64,000 nt of DNA from Achromobacter sp. UMC46 (GTDB lineage Bacteria > Pseudomonadota > Gammaproteobacteria > Burkholderiales > Burkholderiaceae_B). Of the stretch, positions 55,146 through 64,000 are shown piece by piece. A program made the translations under genes and the position numbers. Positions within the stretch are counted from its first letter, which is position 1; the number at the start of each line of letters is the position of its first letter. The notes under the pieces were generated by a model, which searched no databases, was not told the DNA's origin, and was given only the letters and a program-made list of their open reading frames with translations. The DNA lies in contig NZ_LZZS01000003.1 of NCBI RefSeq assembly GCF_014170335.1, forward strand, positions 186,001 through 250,000, in the 5' to 3' direction.

Positions 55146-56477
55146 ATGCTTTTCACCCTGCTGGCCTTTGCGGTAGCGCTTGGCTCCCTGATCATCTTCC
55201 ATGAGCTGGGGCACTATTGGGTAGCCCGCCTGTGCGGGGTGAAAGTGCTGCGCTTTTCGGTAGGGTTCGGCAAGGTCATCCTGCGCCGCACGGATCGCCA
55301 CGGCACCGAATGGGCCGTTTCCGCTTTGCCCCTGGGCGGCTACGTCAAGATGCAGGACGAACCGCCTCCCGGTGCGTCCGCCGCCGAGGCCGCCAGCGCG
55401 TTCAACAACAAGTCCGTCGGCAAGCGTATCGCTATCGTCGCCGCCGGCCCGATCTTCAACCTGATCCTCGCCGTCTTCCTGTATGCCGGGCTGAACATGG
55501 CCGGCACAGACGAGCCGCAAGCCATCATCGCCCAGCCAGCCGCCGAGACGCCGGCCTCGCAGGCCGGCCTGCTTGCGGGCGACCGCATCCTGGCGATCGA
55601 CGGTCAGGAAGTCGGCTCCTGGTCCGACGCCCGTTGGCGCCTGATGGACGTCATGGCCACGGGTGGCCGCGCTCAGATCGAAGTCAGCACGCCCGCCGGC
55701 GCCGTCCAGCAGCGCGAACTGAACCTGCCCGCCAACGCGATGGACCCTTCCGGCGGCGATCCGCTGGCCGCGGCCGGCATCCGCCTGGCCCAGCCCAAGC
55801 CCGCCGTGCGCGCCGTCAACGACGGCGGGGAAGGGCAGGCGGCCGGTTTGCGCCAGGGCGACCTCGTCATCGCCGTGGACGGCCAGCCCACGCCGGACAC
55901 CAGCGCGCTGGTCAAGCAGATCCAGGAAAGCGCCGGCAAGACGTTGGCGCTGACGCTGGTGCGCGATGGCGCCAATATCTCGCTGAATGTCACGCCCCGC
56001 CCGGAATTGGTCAACGGCCAGGAAATCGGCCGCCTGGGCGTGCAGCTTGGCGGCGATATCCCGATGGTCACCGTGCGCTACGGCATCTTCGAAAGCGTGT
56101 GGCGCGGTGCCGTGCGCACCTGGGACACCGCTTGGTTCTCGCTGCGCATGATGGGCCGCATGGTGACGGGCGACGTGTCCTGGCGCAATGTCAGCGGCCC
56201 CGTCACGATCGCGGATTACGCCGGCCAGACCGCAAGAATCGGCATTGTTGCGTACATCGCCTATATCGCCTTGATCAGTATCAGTCTGGGCGTACTAAAT
56301 TTGCTTCCCATTCCTATGCTGGATGGTGGCCATCTGCTGTACTATCTCGTCGAAATTGTGCGGGGTAGCCCGCCGCCAGCGAGGTGGATCGATATCGGGC
56401 AACGCGCCGGCATAGGTTTATTGGCAGGCCTCATGGGGCTTGCGCTGTTCAACGATTTCACGCGTTTGTTCACTTGA
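55146..56477 (+). CDS. rseP: Site-2 zinc protease RseP
   Basis: 443 residues. Intramembrane protease that cuts the anti-sigma factor RseA to release sigma-E. HELGH with His 19, Glu 20 and His 23; the second metal site LNLLPIPMLDGGHLLYY is near the C-terminus. Two PDZ domains between (AGLLAGDRILAIDGQEV and AGLRQGDLVIAVDGQP). Four membrane segments. Next to bamA, whose assembly stress it senses in other species. Confidence 0.97.
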   Translation: MLFTLLAFAVALGSLIIFHELGHYWVARLCGVKVLRFSVGFGKVILRRTDRHGTEWAVSALPLGGYVKMQDEPPPGASAAEAASAFNNKSVGKRIAIVAAGPIFNLILAVFLYAGLNMAGTDEPQAIIAQPAAETPASQAGLLAGDRILAIDGQEVGSWSDARWRLMDVMATGGRAQIEVSTPAGAVQQRELNLPANAMDPSGGDPLAAAGIRLAQPKPAVRAVNDGGEGQAAGLRQGDLVIAVDGQPTPDTSALVKQIQESAGKTLALTLVRDGANISLNVTPRPELVNGQEIGRLGVQLGGDIPMVTVRYGIFESVWRGAVRTWDTAWFSLRMMGRMVTGDVSWRNVSGPVTIADYAGQTARIGIVAYIAYIALISISLGVLNLLPIPMLDGGHLLYYLVEIVRGSPPPARWIDIGQRAGIGLLAGLMGLALFNDFTRLFT

Positions 56478-56527
56478 ACGCGATTTAGCATAAAATCCCC
56501 CGCCATTTGCACGACCGAGGATACTGG

Positions 56528-58861
56528 ATGTCTTTTCGCCGGATGTTTCATCACAAAAAGGGTGTACTGCCGGGTCTGATCGCCGCATTGCTGCTGCCGG
56601 CCATGGCCCAAGCCTTCGACCCTTTTGTCGTGCGGGATATCCGCGTAGAGGGTATTCAACGGACTGACGCCGGCACGGTGTTCGGCTATCTGCCCGTCAA
56701 GGTCGGCGAAAAGTTCACGGAAGAAGAAGCGACCGAAGCGATCCGCCGCCTGTACGGCACGGGTTTCTTCACCGACGTGCAGATCCAGACGGACAATAAC
56801 GTGGTCGTCGTGGTCGTGCAGGAACGCCCGACGATCGCCTCCGTCAACTTCAACGGCATGCGCGAATTCGATTCCAAGGCCATCACCACCTCGCTTGGGC
56901 AGGTGGGATTCGCCGAAGGCCGCATTTTCGACCGTTCGATGCTTGAGCGCGCCGAATACGAACTGAAGCAGCAATACCTGTCCAAGGGCAAGTACGGCGT
57001 CGAAGTGACGTCCACCGTGACCCCGCTGCCGCGCAACCGCGTCGGCGTGAGCTTCGACGTGTTCGAAGGTTCGGTCGCCCGCATCCAGGAAATCCGTTTC
57101 GTCGGCAACAAGGCCTTCTCCGAAAGCGACCTGCTTGACGAGTTCAAGCTGACGACGCCGGGCTGGCTGACCTGGTACACCGATACCGACAAGTACTCGC
57201 GCGAAAAGCTCGAAGGCGATCTGGAGCGTCTGCGCTCGTTCTACCTGGACCAGGGTTACCTGGAGTTCTCGGTCGAGCCCCCGCAGGTCACGATTTCACC
57301 CGACCGCAAAGACATCCGCATCACGATCACCGTTCACGAAGGCGAGCCCTACAAGGTGCGCAGCGTGAAACTGGCCGGCAACCTGCTCGGCCTGGACAAG
57401 GAAATCAACGCGCTGGTGCAGACCAAGCCGAACGAGACGTTCTCGGCCGCCAAGGCCAACGATTCGGCCAAAGCCATCACGGACTACCTGGGTGAACTGG
57501 GCTACGCGTTCGCCAACGTGAACCCGAACCCGCAGCTGGATCGCGCCAAGCACGAAGCCGACTTGACGTTCTACGTCGACCCGAGCCGCCGCGTCTACGT
57601 GCGCCGCATCCAGATCGGCGGCAACACCCGCACGCGCGACGAAGTCGTGCGCCGCGAAATGCGCCAGCAGGAAGCCGCCTGGTACGACGCCAAGGACATC
57701 AAGACCTCGCGCGACCGCGTCGATCGTCTGGGCTACTTCAGCGACGTCAACGTCAAGACTGATCCGGTTCCGGGTTCGCCCGACCAGGTCGACGTGAACG
57801 TCGACGTGAAGGAAAAGCCCACCGGCATGATCAACCTGGGCGTGGGCTACGGCTCGTCCGAAAAGGCGATTCTGTCGGCCGGCATCAGCGAAGACAACGT
57901 TTTCGGCAGCGGCACCAACCTGACGCTGCAGTTGAACACCAGCAAGACGAACCGCGCGATCGTGCTGTCGCACACCGATCCGTACTGGACCAAGGACGGC
58001 ATCAGCCGCACGACGTCCGCGTACTACCGTGTGACCGAACCCTGGAACAACAACGACGGCGACTATCGCGTCAAGGCGCTCGGCCTGGGCATGAACTTCG
58101 GTATTCCGATTTCGGAATACGACCGGATCTTCCTGGGCGCGAACTTCGAACACAACCAGATCGACCTGTTCACGAATTCGCCGCAGGCCTACAGGGACTT
58201 CGTCGGCCAATACGGCGATTCGACGAACTCGGTGATCTTCAGCACGGGCTGGTCCAACGATACGCGCGACAGCGCGCTGGCCCCGACCAAGGGCTCGTAC
58301 ACCCGCCTGAAGGCCGACGTGTCCACGGTCGACCTGCAATACACCATGTTGACCGGCCAGCAGCAGTATTTCGTGCCGCTGGGCGGTTCCTACACCCTGG
58401 CCTTGAACGGCATGGTGGATTGGGGCCGCAGCTACGGCAGCAAGAACTACCCGATCATCAAGAACGTCTATGCCGGCGGTATCGGCACCGTTCGCGGCTA
58501 CGAAGGGTCGTCGCTGGGTCCGCGCGATACGCTCACGGGCGATTATCTGGGCGGCACGCGCCGCATGATCGCCAACGCGCAGTTGTACCTGCCGTTCCCG
58601 GGCGCCTCGAAAGACCGCACGCTACGCTGGTTCATCTTCAGCGACGCGGGCCAGGTGGCGGCGGGCAGCGGCTTGAGCTGCACCCGCGGTCGTAACAACA
58701 CCGAGGTCGACGATCCTTGCGGCTGGCGCTTCTCGGCCGGTGTCGGCCTGTCGTGGCAGTCGCCGATGGGTCCGCTGCAACTGTCTTACGCCCGTCCGCT
58801 CAACTCCAAGGCGGGTGACGACAAGCAAAGCTTCCAGTTCCAGATCGGGACGGGTTTCTAA
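56528..58861 (+). CDS. bamA: Outer membrane protein assembly factor BamA
   Basis: 777 residues from MSFRRMFHHKKG, with a signal peptide ending AQA before FDPFVVRDIRVEGIQR. Five POTRA domains (to about residue 425) and a C-terminal 16-strand barrel. The VRGF lid motif is present as TVRGYEGSSLGPRD, and the protein ends in the beta-signal with terminal Phe (FQFQIGTGF). Essential insertase for outer-membrane proteins. Confidence 0.98.
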   Translation: MSFRRMFHHKKGVLPGLIAALLLPAMAQAFDPFVVRDIRVEGIQRTDAGTVFGYLPVKVGEKFTEEEATEAIRRLYGTGFFTDVQIQTDNNVVVVVVQERPTIASVNFNGMREFDSKAITTSLGQVGFAEGRIFDRSMLERAEYELKQQYLSKGKYGVEVTSTVTPLPRNRVGVSFDVFEGSVARIQEIRFVGNKAFSESDLLDEFKLTTPGWLTWYTDTDKYSREKLEGDLERLRSFYLDQGYLEFSVEPPQVTISPDRKDIRITITVHEGEPYKVRSVKLAGNLLGLDKEINALVQTKPNETFSAAKANDSAKAITDYLGELGYAFANVNPNPQLDRAKHEADLTFYVDPSRRVYVRRIQIGGNTRTRDEVVRREMRQQEAAWYDAKDIKTSRDRVDRLGYFSDVNVKTDPVPGSPDQVDVNVDVKEKPTGMINLGVGYGSSEKAILSAGISEDNVFGSGTNLTLQLNTSKTNRAIVLSHTDPYWTKDGISRTTSAYYRVTEPWNNNDGDYRVKALGLGMNFGIPISEYDRIFLGANFEHNQIDLFTNSPQAYRDFVGQYGDSTNSVIFSTGWSNDTRDSALAPTKGSYTRLKADVSTVDLQYTMLTGQQQYFVPLGGSYTLALNGMVDWGRSYGSKNYPIIKNVYAGGIGTVRGYEGSSLGPRDTLTGDYLGGTRRMIANAQLYLPFPGASKDRTLRWFIFSDAGQVAAGSGLSCTRGRNNTEVDDPCGWRFSAGVGLSWQSPMGPLQLSYARPLNSKAGDDKQSFQFQIGTGF

Positions 58862-58882
58862 GCAGGCCGTTACGCTTGAAAA

Positions 58883-58914
58883 CAAGGGGGAGGCCCGCTG
58901 GACCGGCTCCCTTG
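58883..58914 (+). terminator. Hairpin between bamA and skp
   Basis: CAAGGG-GG-AG pairs with CTCCCTTG (58907-58914), with a two-base bulge. A short T-run (CTGTTTAG) follows. It may reduce bamA readthrough into skp. Confidence 0.45.
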
Positions 58915-58970
58915 CTGTTTAGTGGCACAATACACACTTTGGCTTTGCCTTACTGGAAGGTGAGATTTTC

Positions 58971-59531
58971 ATGATGTCTGATTTCGCACTTAAATCATCG
59001 AATACGCCGGGCGCGAAGCGCCGTGGCAAGCTGGGCGGCTCCATTGCCCTGGTGGGTGCGCTCATTCTCGGTTCGGCTGCCGCGATTCCCGCGCAAGCTC
59101 AAAACACCAAGATCGGCTTCGTCAACACCGAGCGGATTTTGCGTGAATCGGGCCCGGCCAAGACGGCGCAAAGCAAGATCGAAGCTGAATTCAAGAAGCG
59201 TGACGACGAACTCCAGCGCCTGAACAACAGCCTGCGTTCGCAAGCCGAAAAGTTCGACAAGGACGCGCCTGTCCTGTCGGAGTCGGACCGCGTCAAGCGC
59301 CAGCGTGAACTGTCGAACCTGGACACCGACCTGCAACGCAAGCGTCGCGAATTCCAGGAAGACTTCAACCGCCGCCGCAATGAAGAGTTCTCGGGCATCG
59401 TGACGAAGGCCAACGAGGCCATCAAGCGTATCGCCGAGCAAGAAAGCTACGACCTGATCATCCAGGACGCCGTGACGGTCAACCCGCGCATCGATATCAC
59501 CGACAAGGTGATTCAGAGCCTGGGCAAGTAA
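58971..59531 (+). CDS. skp: Periplasmic chaperone Skp (OmpH family)
   Basis: 186 residues. The signal peptide is long, with a Lys/Arg-rich start ([16 protein letters not shown]) and cleavage after AQA near residue 43. The mature protein starts [19 protein letters not shown] and has the coiled-coil arms typical of Skp ([21 protein letters not shown]). Holds unfolded outer-membrane proteins for BamA. A second ATG directly follows the first; AAGGTGAG precedes both. Confidence 0.94.
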   Translation: MMSDFALKSSNTPGAKRRGKLGGSIALVGALILGSAAAIPAQAQNTKIGFVNTERILRESGPAKTAQSKIEAEFKKRDDELQRLNNSLRSQAEKFDKDAPVLSESDRVKRQRELSNLDTDLQRKRREFQEDFNRRRNEEFSGIVTKANEAIKRIAEQESYDLIIQDAVTVNPRIDITDKVIQSLGK

Positions 59532-59548
59532 GCAGTACCCGTCGAGTT

Positions 59549-60646
59549 ATGCCGGTTTTACTGGATCTTGCCCGCGCGCCGACACTTGAAGCACTGTTGA
59601 GCGCTGCCGACACCCAGGGAATGGACTGGCGTATCAGCACGGCTCCCGGCGCGGACCCCCTGCGGGTCTGCGGCATCGGGACCCTGTCTTCGGCAGGCAG
59701 CCAGGAACTCGCTTTCCTGGCCAATCCCCGCTACCAGAGCCAGCTTGGCACCACGCAGGCGGGGGCGGTCATCGTCTCGGCCGACGTTGCCGAAGCCCTG
59801 GAAGCCGAGGGGGCTGCCCGGCCGCCGTTCGCGCTGGTCGTCTGTAAACATCCCTATCTGCTTTACGCCCGCGTGGCGCAATGGTTCGATGCCGCCCGCC
59901 GGCCTGCGCAGCCTGCCGCCACGCATCCTTCGGCGGTGGTCGCGCCCGACGCGGTGATCGAGGAAGGCGTGCGTATCGGCCCCAATTGCGTCGTGGAAGC
60001 CGGTGCGCGCATCGGCCGGGATACCATCCTGGGGCCAGGCTGCGTCATCGGCGCGGGCTCGTCCGTCGGGGCGGGAAGCCGCCTGCACGCGCATGTCACG
60101 CTGTATGAAGGCGTGAAGGTCGGCGCCCGGGCGATCATCCACAGTGGCGCCGTGCTGGGCGCGGATGGATTCGGCTTTGCGCCGGATCCGACGCTGGGCA
60201 AGGGCGCCTGGGGCAAGATTCCCCAGTTGGGCGGCGTGACCGTCGGTGCCGATGTCGAAATCGGGGCCAACACCACGATTGACCGCGGTGCCCTGGACGA
60301 CACCGTGGTGGCGGACGGCGTCAAGCTGGACAACCAGATCATGGTGGCGCACAACGTGCGCATCGGCGCACATACCGCCGTGGCGGCATGCGTCGGCATC
60401 GCGGGATCGACCTCGATCGGCGAACGCTGCACCATCGGCGGCGCGGCGATGCTGTCGGGCCACTTGAGCCTGACCGACGACGTACACATATCGGGCGGCA
60501 CTGCGGTGACGTCCAGCATTTCGAAGCCTGGCCGCTATACCGGGGTGTTCCCGTATGCGGAGCATGGCGAATGGCAGCGCAACGCAGCCGTGATACAACA
60601 GTTGGCGCAACTGCGCCGCCGCGTGCGGACGCTGGAAAAAGACTAG
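59549..60646 (+). CDS. lpxD: UDP-3-O-acylglucosamine N-acyltransferase LpxD
   Basis: 365 residues. Third acylation step of lipid A: adds an acyl chain at N-2. N-terminal uridine-binding domain (to about 100), then left-handed beta-helix hexapeptide repeats ([21 protein letters not shown]). The catalytic His is in [27 protein letters not shown] is conserved. A C-terminal helix follows. 17 bases after skp. Confidence 0.97.
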   Translation: MPVLLDLARAPTLEALLSAADTQGMDWRISTAPGADPLRVCGIGTLSSAGSQELAFLANPRYQSQLGTTQAGAVIVSADVAEALEAEGAARPPFALVVCKHPYLLYARVAQWFDAARRPAQPAATHPSAVVAPDAVIEEGVRIGPNCVVEAGARIGRDTILGPGCVIGAGSSVGAGSRLHAHVTLYEGVKVGARAIIHSGAVLGADGFGFAPDPTLGKGAWGKIPQLGGVTVGADVEIGANTTIDRGALDDTVVADGVKLDNQIMVAHNVRIGAHTAVAACVGIAGSTSIGERCTIGGAAMLSGHLSLTDDVHISGGTAVTSSISKPGRYTGVFPYAEHGEWQRNAAVIQQLAQLRRRVRTLEKD

Positions 60647-60713
60647 GGCGCGCGGTTGCCGCCCTGGCGCGCACGCGCCAAAATTATTTCATATCGCAGG
60701 AAAGCATAGAAAA

Positions 60714-61169
60714 ATGGAACTCGACATCAAGGGGATCATGGAGAGGCTGCCGCATCGTTATCCGATGCTGCTGATTGATCGCGTCGTTGAAATGGTGCCT
60801 GGCAAATCCATTGTCGCCATCAAGAATGTCTCGATCAACGAGCCGTTTTTCAACGGCCACTTTCCTCATCATCCGGTGATGCCGGGCGTGCTCATCGTCG
60901 AAGCCATGGCGCAAGCCTCGGCTCTGTTTTCGTTCACCGACGAAAATGGCGGGCTGAAGTGCGAAGGCACCAAGACGGCGTACTACCTGGTCGGCATCGA
61001 TGGCGCGCGCTTCCGCCGCCCCGTCGTGCCGGGCGACCAGTTGCGCATCGAAGTCGAAGCCGAACGCCTGAGCCGCAGCATCTGTAAATATGCCGCGCGC
61101 GCAACAGTCGACGGACAGGAAGTGGCGTCCGCCAAGCTGATGTGCGCGATTCGCAGCCTGGAAGAGTAA
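60714..61169 (+). CDS. fabZ: 3-hydroxyacyl-ACP dehydratase FabZ
   Basis: 151 residues, hot-dog fold. Dehydrates 3-hydroxyacyl-ACP in fatty acid synthesis and competes with LpxA/LpxD for that substrate. Active-site His 49 in [14 protein letters not shown] and Glu 63 in VEAMAQ. Directly abuts lpxA, whose ATG is the base after its stop. Confidence 0.98.
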   Translation: MELDIKGIMERLPHRYPMLLIDRVVEMVPGKSIVAIKNVSINEPFFNGHFPHHPVMPGVLIVEAMAQASALFSFTDENGGLKCEGTKTAYYLVGIDGARFRRPVVPGDQLRIEVEAERLSRSICKYAARATVDGQEVASAKLMCAIRSLEE

Positions 61170-61964
61170 ATGGCAGGACATATCCATCCTACCGCTGTCG
61201 TGGATCCGGCGGCAAAAATCGACCCGACCGCCGTGATCGGACCGTTCGCGGTGGTGGGGCCTGATGTGACCATCGGCGCGGGCAGCGAAATCGGCCCGTA
61301 CTGCATGGTCGACGGTGTCACGAGCATCGGGCGCAACAACCGCTTCTACCGCTACTGCTCCATCGGCGGCATGCCGCAGGACAAGAAGTACGCGGGCGAG
61401 AAGACGCGCCTGACGATCGGCGACGGCAACACGGTGCGCGAATTCGTCACGCTGAACACCGGAACGACGCAGGATGGCGGCGAGACGACGCTGGGCAATG
61501 ACAACTGGATCATGGCTTATGTGCACGTCGCGCACGACTGCCACATCGGCAACCACACGATCCTGGCGAATTCCGTGCAGCTGGGCGGCCACGTCCACGT
61601 GGGCGACTGGGCGATCATCGGCGGCCTGACCGGCGTGCACCAGTTCTCGCGCGTGGGCGCGCACAGCATGACGGGCGGCAATAGTTCGCTGATGCAGGAC
61701 TCGCCGCCGTTCGTGCTGGCCGCCGGCAACCCGTGCCGTCCGGTGGGCATCAACGTCGAAGGCCTGAAGCGCCGGGGCTTTACCCCGGTGATGATTTCCG
61801 CGCTGCGCGAAGCCTACAAGGTCATGTACCGCCGCGGTTTGCCGCTGGACGCGGCACGGGCTGAACTGCGCAAGCGCCAGCAAGAAGTCCCCGAGGCGGC
61901 CGAGCATCTGCAAACGCTGCTGGATTTCCTTGACGTCGCATCGCGCGGCATCATTCGTCCATGA
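61170..61964 (+). CDS. lpxA: UDP-N-acetylglucosamine acyltransferase LpxA
   Basis: 264 residues, hexapeptide beta-helix. First step of lipid A synthesis. Catalytic His lies in AYVHVAHDCHIGNHTILANSV; ending in the helical domain. Begins immediately after fabZ and overlaps lpxB by four bases (ATGA). Confidence 0.98.
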   Translation: MAGHIHPTAVVDPAAKIDPTAVIGPFAVVGPDVTIGAGSEIGPYCMVDGVTSIGRNNRFYRYCSIGGMPQDKKYAGEKTRLTIGDGNTVREFVTLNTGTTQDGGETTLGNDNWIMAYVHVAHDCHIGNHTILANSVQLGGHVHVGDWAIIGGLTGVHQFSRVGAHSMTGGNSSLMQDSPPFVLAAGNPCRPVGINVEGLKRRGFTPVMISALREAYKVMYRRGLPLDAARAELRKRQQEVPEAAEHLQTLLDFLDVASRGIIRP

Positions 61965-63157
61965 GTACGCGGATCGGCATGGTGGCCGGCGAGCCTTCGG
62001 GCGACTTGCTGGCCGGGCGCATCATTGCCGGTCTGCAAGCGCGAGATGCGGACGTGCGCTGTGAAGGCATCGGCGGGCCGCAGATGCAGGCCCGCGATTT
62101 CGATGCGTGGCATCCCATGCATGCGCTGACCGTGTTCGGCTATGTCGACGCCTTGAAGCGGCTGCCCAGCCTGCTGGGCACGTATCGCGACGTCAAGCGC
62201 CGCTGGCTGGCCGAGCCGCCCGCTGTGTTCGTCGGCATCGATGCGCCCGATTTCAACCTGAGGCTGGAGCACCAGCTGCGCCTGGCGGGCACGCCCACGG
62301 TGCACTTCGTCGGCCCCTCCATTTGGGCGTGGCGCTACGAACGCATCCATAAGATCCGCGAATCGGTGTCGCACATGCTGGTGCTGTTCCCGTTCGAGGA
62401 AGAGATCTACCGCAAGGAAGGCATTCCGGTCACGTACGTGGGCCACCCGTTGGCCGGCGCCATTCCGATGGAACCCGACCGTGCCGCTGCACGCGAGCGG
62501 CTGGGCATCGACCAGGACGCGCGCGTGCTGGCGATCCTGCCGGGTAGCCGGTCGTCCGAGATCCGGCTGCTGGCGCCCCGTTTCCTGCAGGCTGCGCAAC
62601 GGCTGCTGAAAAAGGACCCGGCCCTGCAATGCGTCGTGCCCATGGTCAACGACCAGCGGCGCGCGGAATTCCAGGCCATTCTGGCGGAACACCCGGTGCC
62701 CGGCTTGCGCTGCATCACGGCGGACGACCTGCACGGCGCGGGCGGCGACCGCAAGGCGCCGGTGGCATGGTCCGTCATGGAGGCTGCCAACGCGGTGCTG
62801 GTGGCCAGCGGCACCGCCACGCTGGAGACAGCGCTGTATAAGCGGCCCATGGTCATTTCGTACGTGCTGTCGCCCTGGATGCGCCGGATCATGTCCTGGA
62901 AGTCCGGCCAGCAGCGGCCTTACCTGCCTTGGGTGGGGTTGCCGAACGTGCTGTTGCGCGACTTCGCGGTGCCCGAGCTTCTGCAGGACGACGCCACGCC
63001 CGAAAAGCTGGCCGAGGCGACCTGGGCGTCGCTGACCGACGATGCGCTGATCGCGCGCGTCGAGGCCCGCTTTACCGCCATGCACCAGGAATTGCTGCGC
63101 GACACGCCAGCCCTGGCCGCACAGGCGATCCTGGAGGTCTCCGGTGGAGCAGCCTGA
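61961..63157 (+). CDS. lpxB: Lipid A disaccharide synthase LpxB
   Basis: 398 residues, GT-B-type glycosyltransferase. Joins lipid X and UDP-diacylglucosamine. Conserved: [52 protein letters not shown] and [16 protein letters not shown]. Overlaps rnhB by 14 bases. Confidence 0.98.
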   Translation: MSTRIGMVAGEPSGDLLAGRIIAGLQARDADVRCEGIGGPQMQARDFDAWHPMHALTVFGYVDALKRLPSLLGTYRDVKRRWLAEPPAVFVGIDAPDFNLRLEHQLRLAGTPTVHFVGPSIWAWRYERIHKIRESVSHMLVLFPFEEEIYRKEGIPVTYVGHPLAGAIPMEPDRAAARERLGIDQDARVLAILPGSRSSEIRLLAPRFLQAAQRLLKKDPALQCVVPMVNDQRRAEFQAILAEHPVPGLRCITADDLHGAGGDRKAPVAWSVMEAANAVLVASGTATLETALYKRPMVISYVLSPWMRRIMSWKSGQQRPYLPWVGLPNVLLRDFAVPELLQDDATPEKLAEATWASLTDDALIARVEARFTAMHQELLRDTPALAAQAILEVSGGAA

Positions 63158-63752
63158 CCTGTTCGCGGCGCCTGAGCAGCCCGCCCTGGTGACGGCCGGC
63201 GTCGACGAGGCGGGCCGCGGCCCGCTGGCGGGCGCCGTGTACGCGGCGGCGGTCATCCTGGACCCCGCCAGGCCCGTTGAGGGGCTGGCCGATTCAAAGG
63301 TGCTGAAGGCCGCTACGCGCGAAGCGCTGGCGTTGCTGATCCAGGAACGCGCGTTGGCCTGGTGCGTTGCCAGCGCCAGCGTGGGGGAGATCGATTCCTT
63401 GAATATCCTGCGCGCCACCATGCTGGCGATGCAGCGGGCCGTCCAGGGCCTGTCCGTGCCTGCGCAGCTGGCGTTGGTGGACGGCAACCAGGCGCCCAAG
63501 CTGACCTGCACGGTGCAGACCGTCATCAAGGGCGACGCCCTGGTGCCGGCGATCTCCGCCGCATCCATCCTGGCCAAGACCGCGCGCGACGCCGACCTGA
63601 TGCGTCTGCACGCGCTGTATCCGCAATACGCGTTCGACCAGCACAAGGGATACGGCACGGCGCTGCATTTGCAGTTGCTGCGCGAACACGGCCCTTGCGC
63701 CGAGCATCGCCGCAGTTTCGCTCCCATCAAGGCTTTCGGCCTGGTCTCATGA
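63144..63752 (+). CDS. rnhB: Ribonuclease HII
   Basis: 202 residues from a GTG ([12 protein letters not shown]) inside the end of lpxB. Cleaves RNA in RNA-DNA hybrids and excises single ribonucleotides. Catalytic Asp-Glu in [19 protein letters not shown], Asp in ALVDGNQAP, and [12 protein letters not shown]. Its TGA overlaps the next ATG. Confidence 0.97.
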   Translation: MEQPDLFAAPEQPALVTAGVDEAGRGPLAGAVYAAAVILDPARPVEGLADSKVLKAATREALALLIQERALAWCVASASVGEIDSLNILRATMLAMQRAVQGLSVPAQLALVDGNQAPKLTCTVQTVIKGDALVPAISAASILAKTARDADLMRLHALYPQYAFDQHKGYGTALHLQLLREHGPCAEHRRSFAPIKAFGLVS

Positions 63753-64000
63753 AGCACATCAGTTCCCGCGACAATCCCGCGGTCAAGGCGCTGGCCAAGC
63801 TGGCAGGGGCGGCGGGCAAGCGCGGCGCGCCCGTGCTGCTGGACGGGGTGCACCTGTGCCAAGCCTGGCTGCAGCATCATGGCGTGCCTGACCAGGCCGT
63901 CTTCGACGTTGACCGACTTTCCCAGCCCGATATCGCCGCGCTGGCGGCCGCCGTGCCGGATGCGCGCTGCCTGGCGCTGGACGCTCGCCTGATGCAGGCG
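63749..64000 (+). CDS. TrmH/SpoU-family RNA methyltransferase, 3' end cut by window
   Basis: First 84 residues only ([37 protein letters not shown]). This is the N-terminal substrate-binding domain of SpoU-type 2'-O-methyltransferases; the SAM-binding knot is beyond the window. Overlaps rnhB by four bases (ATGA). The RNA target cannot be named. Confidence 0.85.
   Translation, partial: MKHISSRDNPAVKALAKLAGAAGKRGAPVLLDGVHLCQAWLQHHGVPDQAVFDVDRLSQPDIAALAAAVPDARCLALDARLMQA

Noticed and set aside
58923-58946. TGGCAC upstream of skp as a sigma-54 promoter
   Set aside because: The TTGC element is not at the needed distance; the match is limited to the -24 half.

Overview
This window is GC-rich chromosomal DNA of a betaproteobacterium, most likely Achromobacter or close Bordetella kin (Alcaligenaceae). 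The grounds are the gene order map-glnD, rpsB-tsf-pyrH-frr-uppS-cdsA-dxr-rseP-bamA-skp-lpxD-fabZ-lpxA-lpxB-rnhB, a lateral-free flagellar cluster in two blocks, and a Bug-type periplasmic binding protein. The genus call is an inference from family knowledge, not from a database search.

Positions 1-30821 are motility genes. Plus-strand genes flgI (5' end missing), flgJ, flgK and flgL finish a flg operon. They are followed by three tandem methyl-accepting chemotaxis genes with almost identical signalling domains, a small lipoprotein gene, and an Aer-type PAS receptor. On the minus strand lies the export/switch/basal-body block fliF-G-H-I-J-K and fliL-M-N-O-P-Q-R, divergent from fliE. Converging on fliE is a late operon flaG-fliD-fliS-fliT-(second fliK-like)-(flhX)-ycgR. 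I can read three good FliA (sigma-28) promoters: before flgK, before the Aer gene and before flaG. The flagellin gene is not in the window.

Positions 30964-42500 are accessory metabolism interrupted by housekeeping genes. An IclR regulator converges on a tightly overlapping operon (cupin, Bug binding protein, class III CoA-transferase, acyl-CoA dehydrogenase) of unknown substrate. Then comes the conserved folC-SPOR protein-cvpA-purF operon with a strong terminator, and an AT-richer tctB-tctA transporter pair without its own binding protein.

Positions 42498-64000 are core genes: a YgjP-like metallopeptidase, dsbB, marC, glnD and map on the minus strand. A 786-bp gap with palindromes and the rpsB leader follows. 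Then comes the long plus-strand run for translation, isoprenoid, phospholipid, outer-membrane assembly and lipid A synthesis, ending in a truncated RNA methyltransferase gene.

I saw no tRNA, rRNA, CRISPR array, insertion sequence or phage gene. The most unusual items are the coupled fliK-like/flhX module in a FliA-driven operon, the homogenised receptor tandem, the acyl-CoA dehydrogenase with a relocated catalytic Glu, the orphan Bug and orphan TctAB separated by housekeeping genes, and RNA structures around rpsB.
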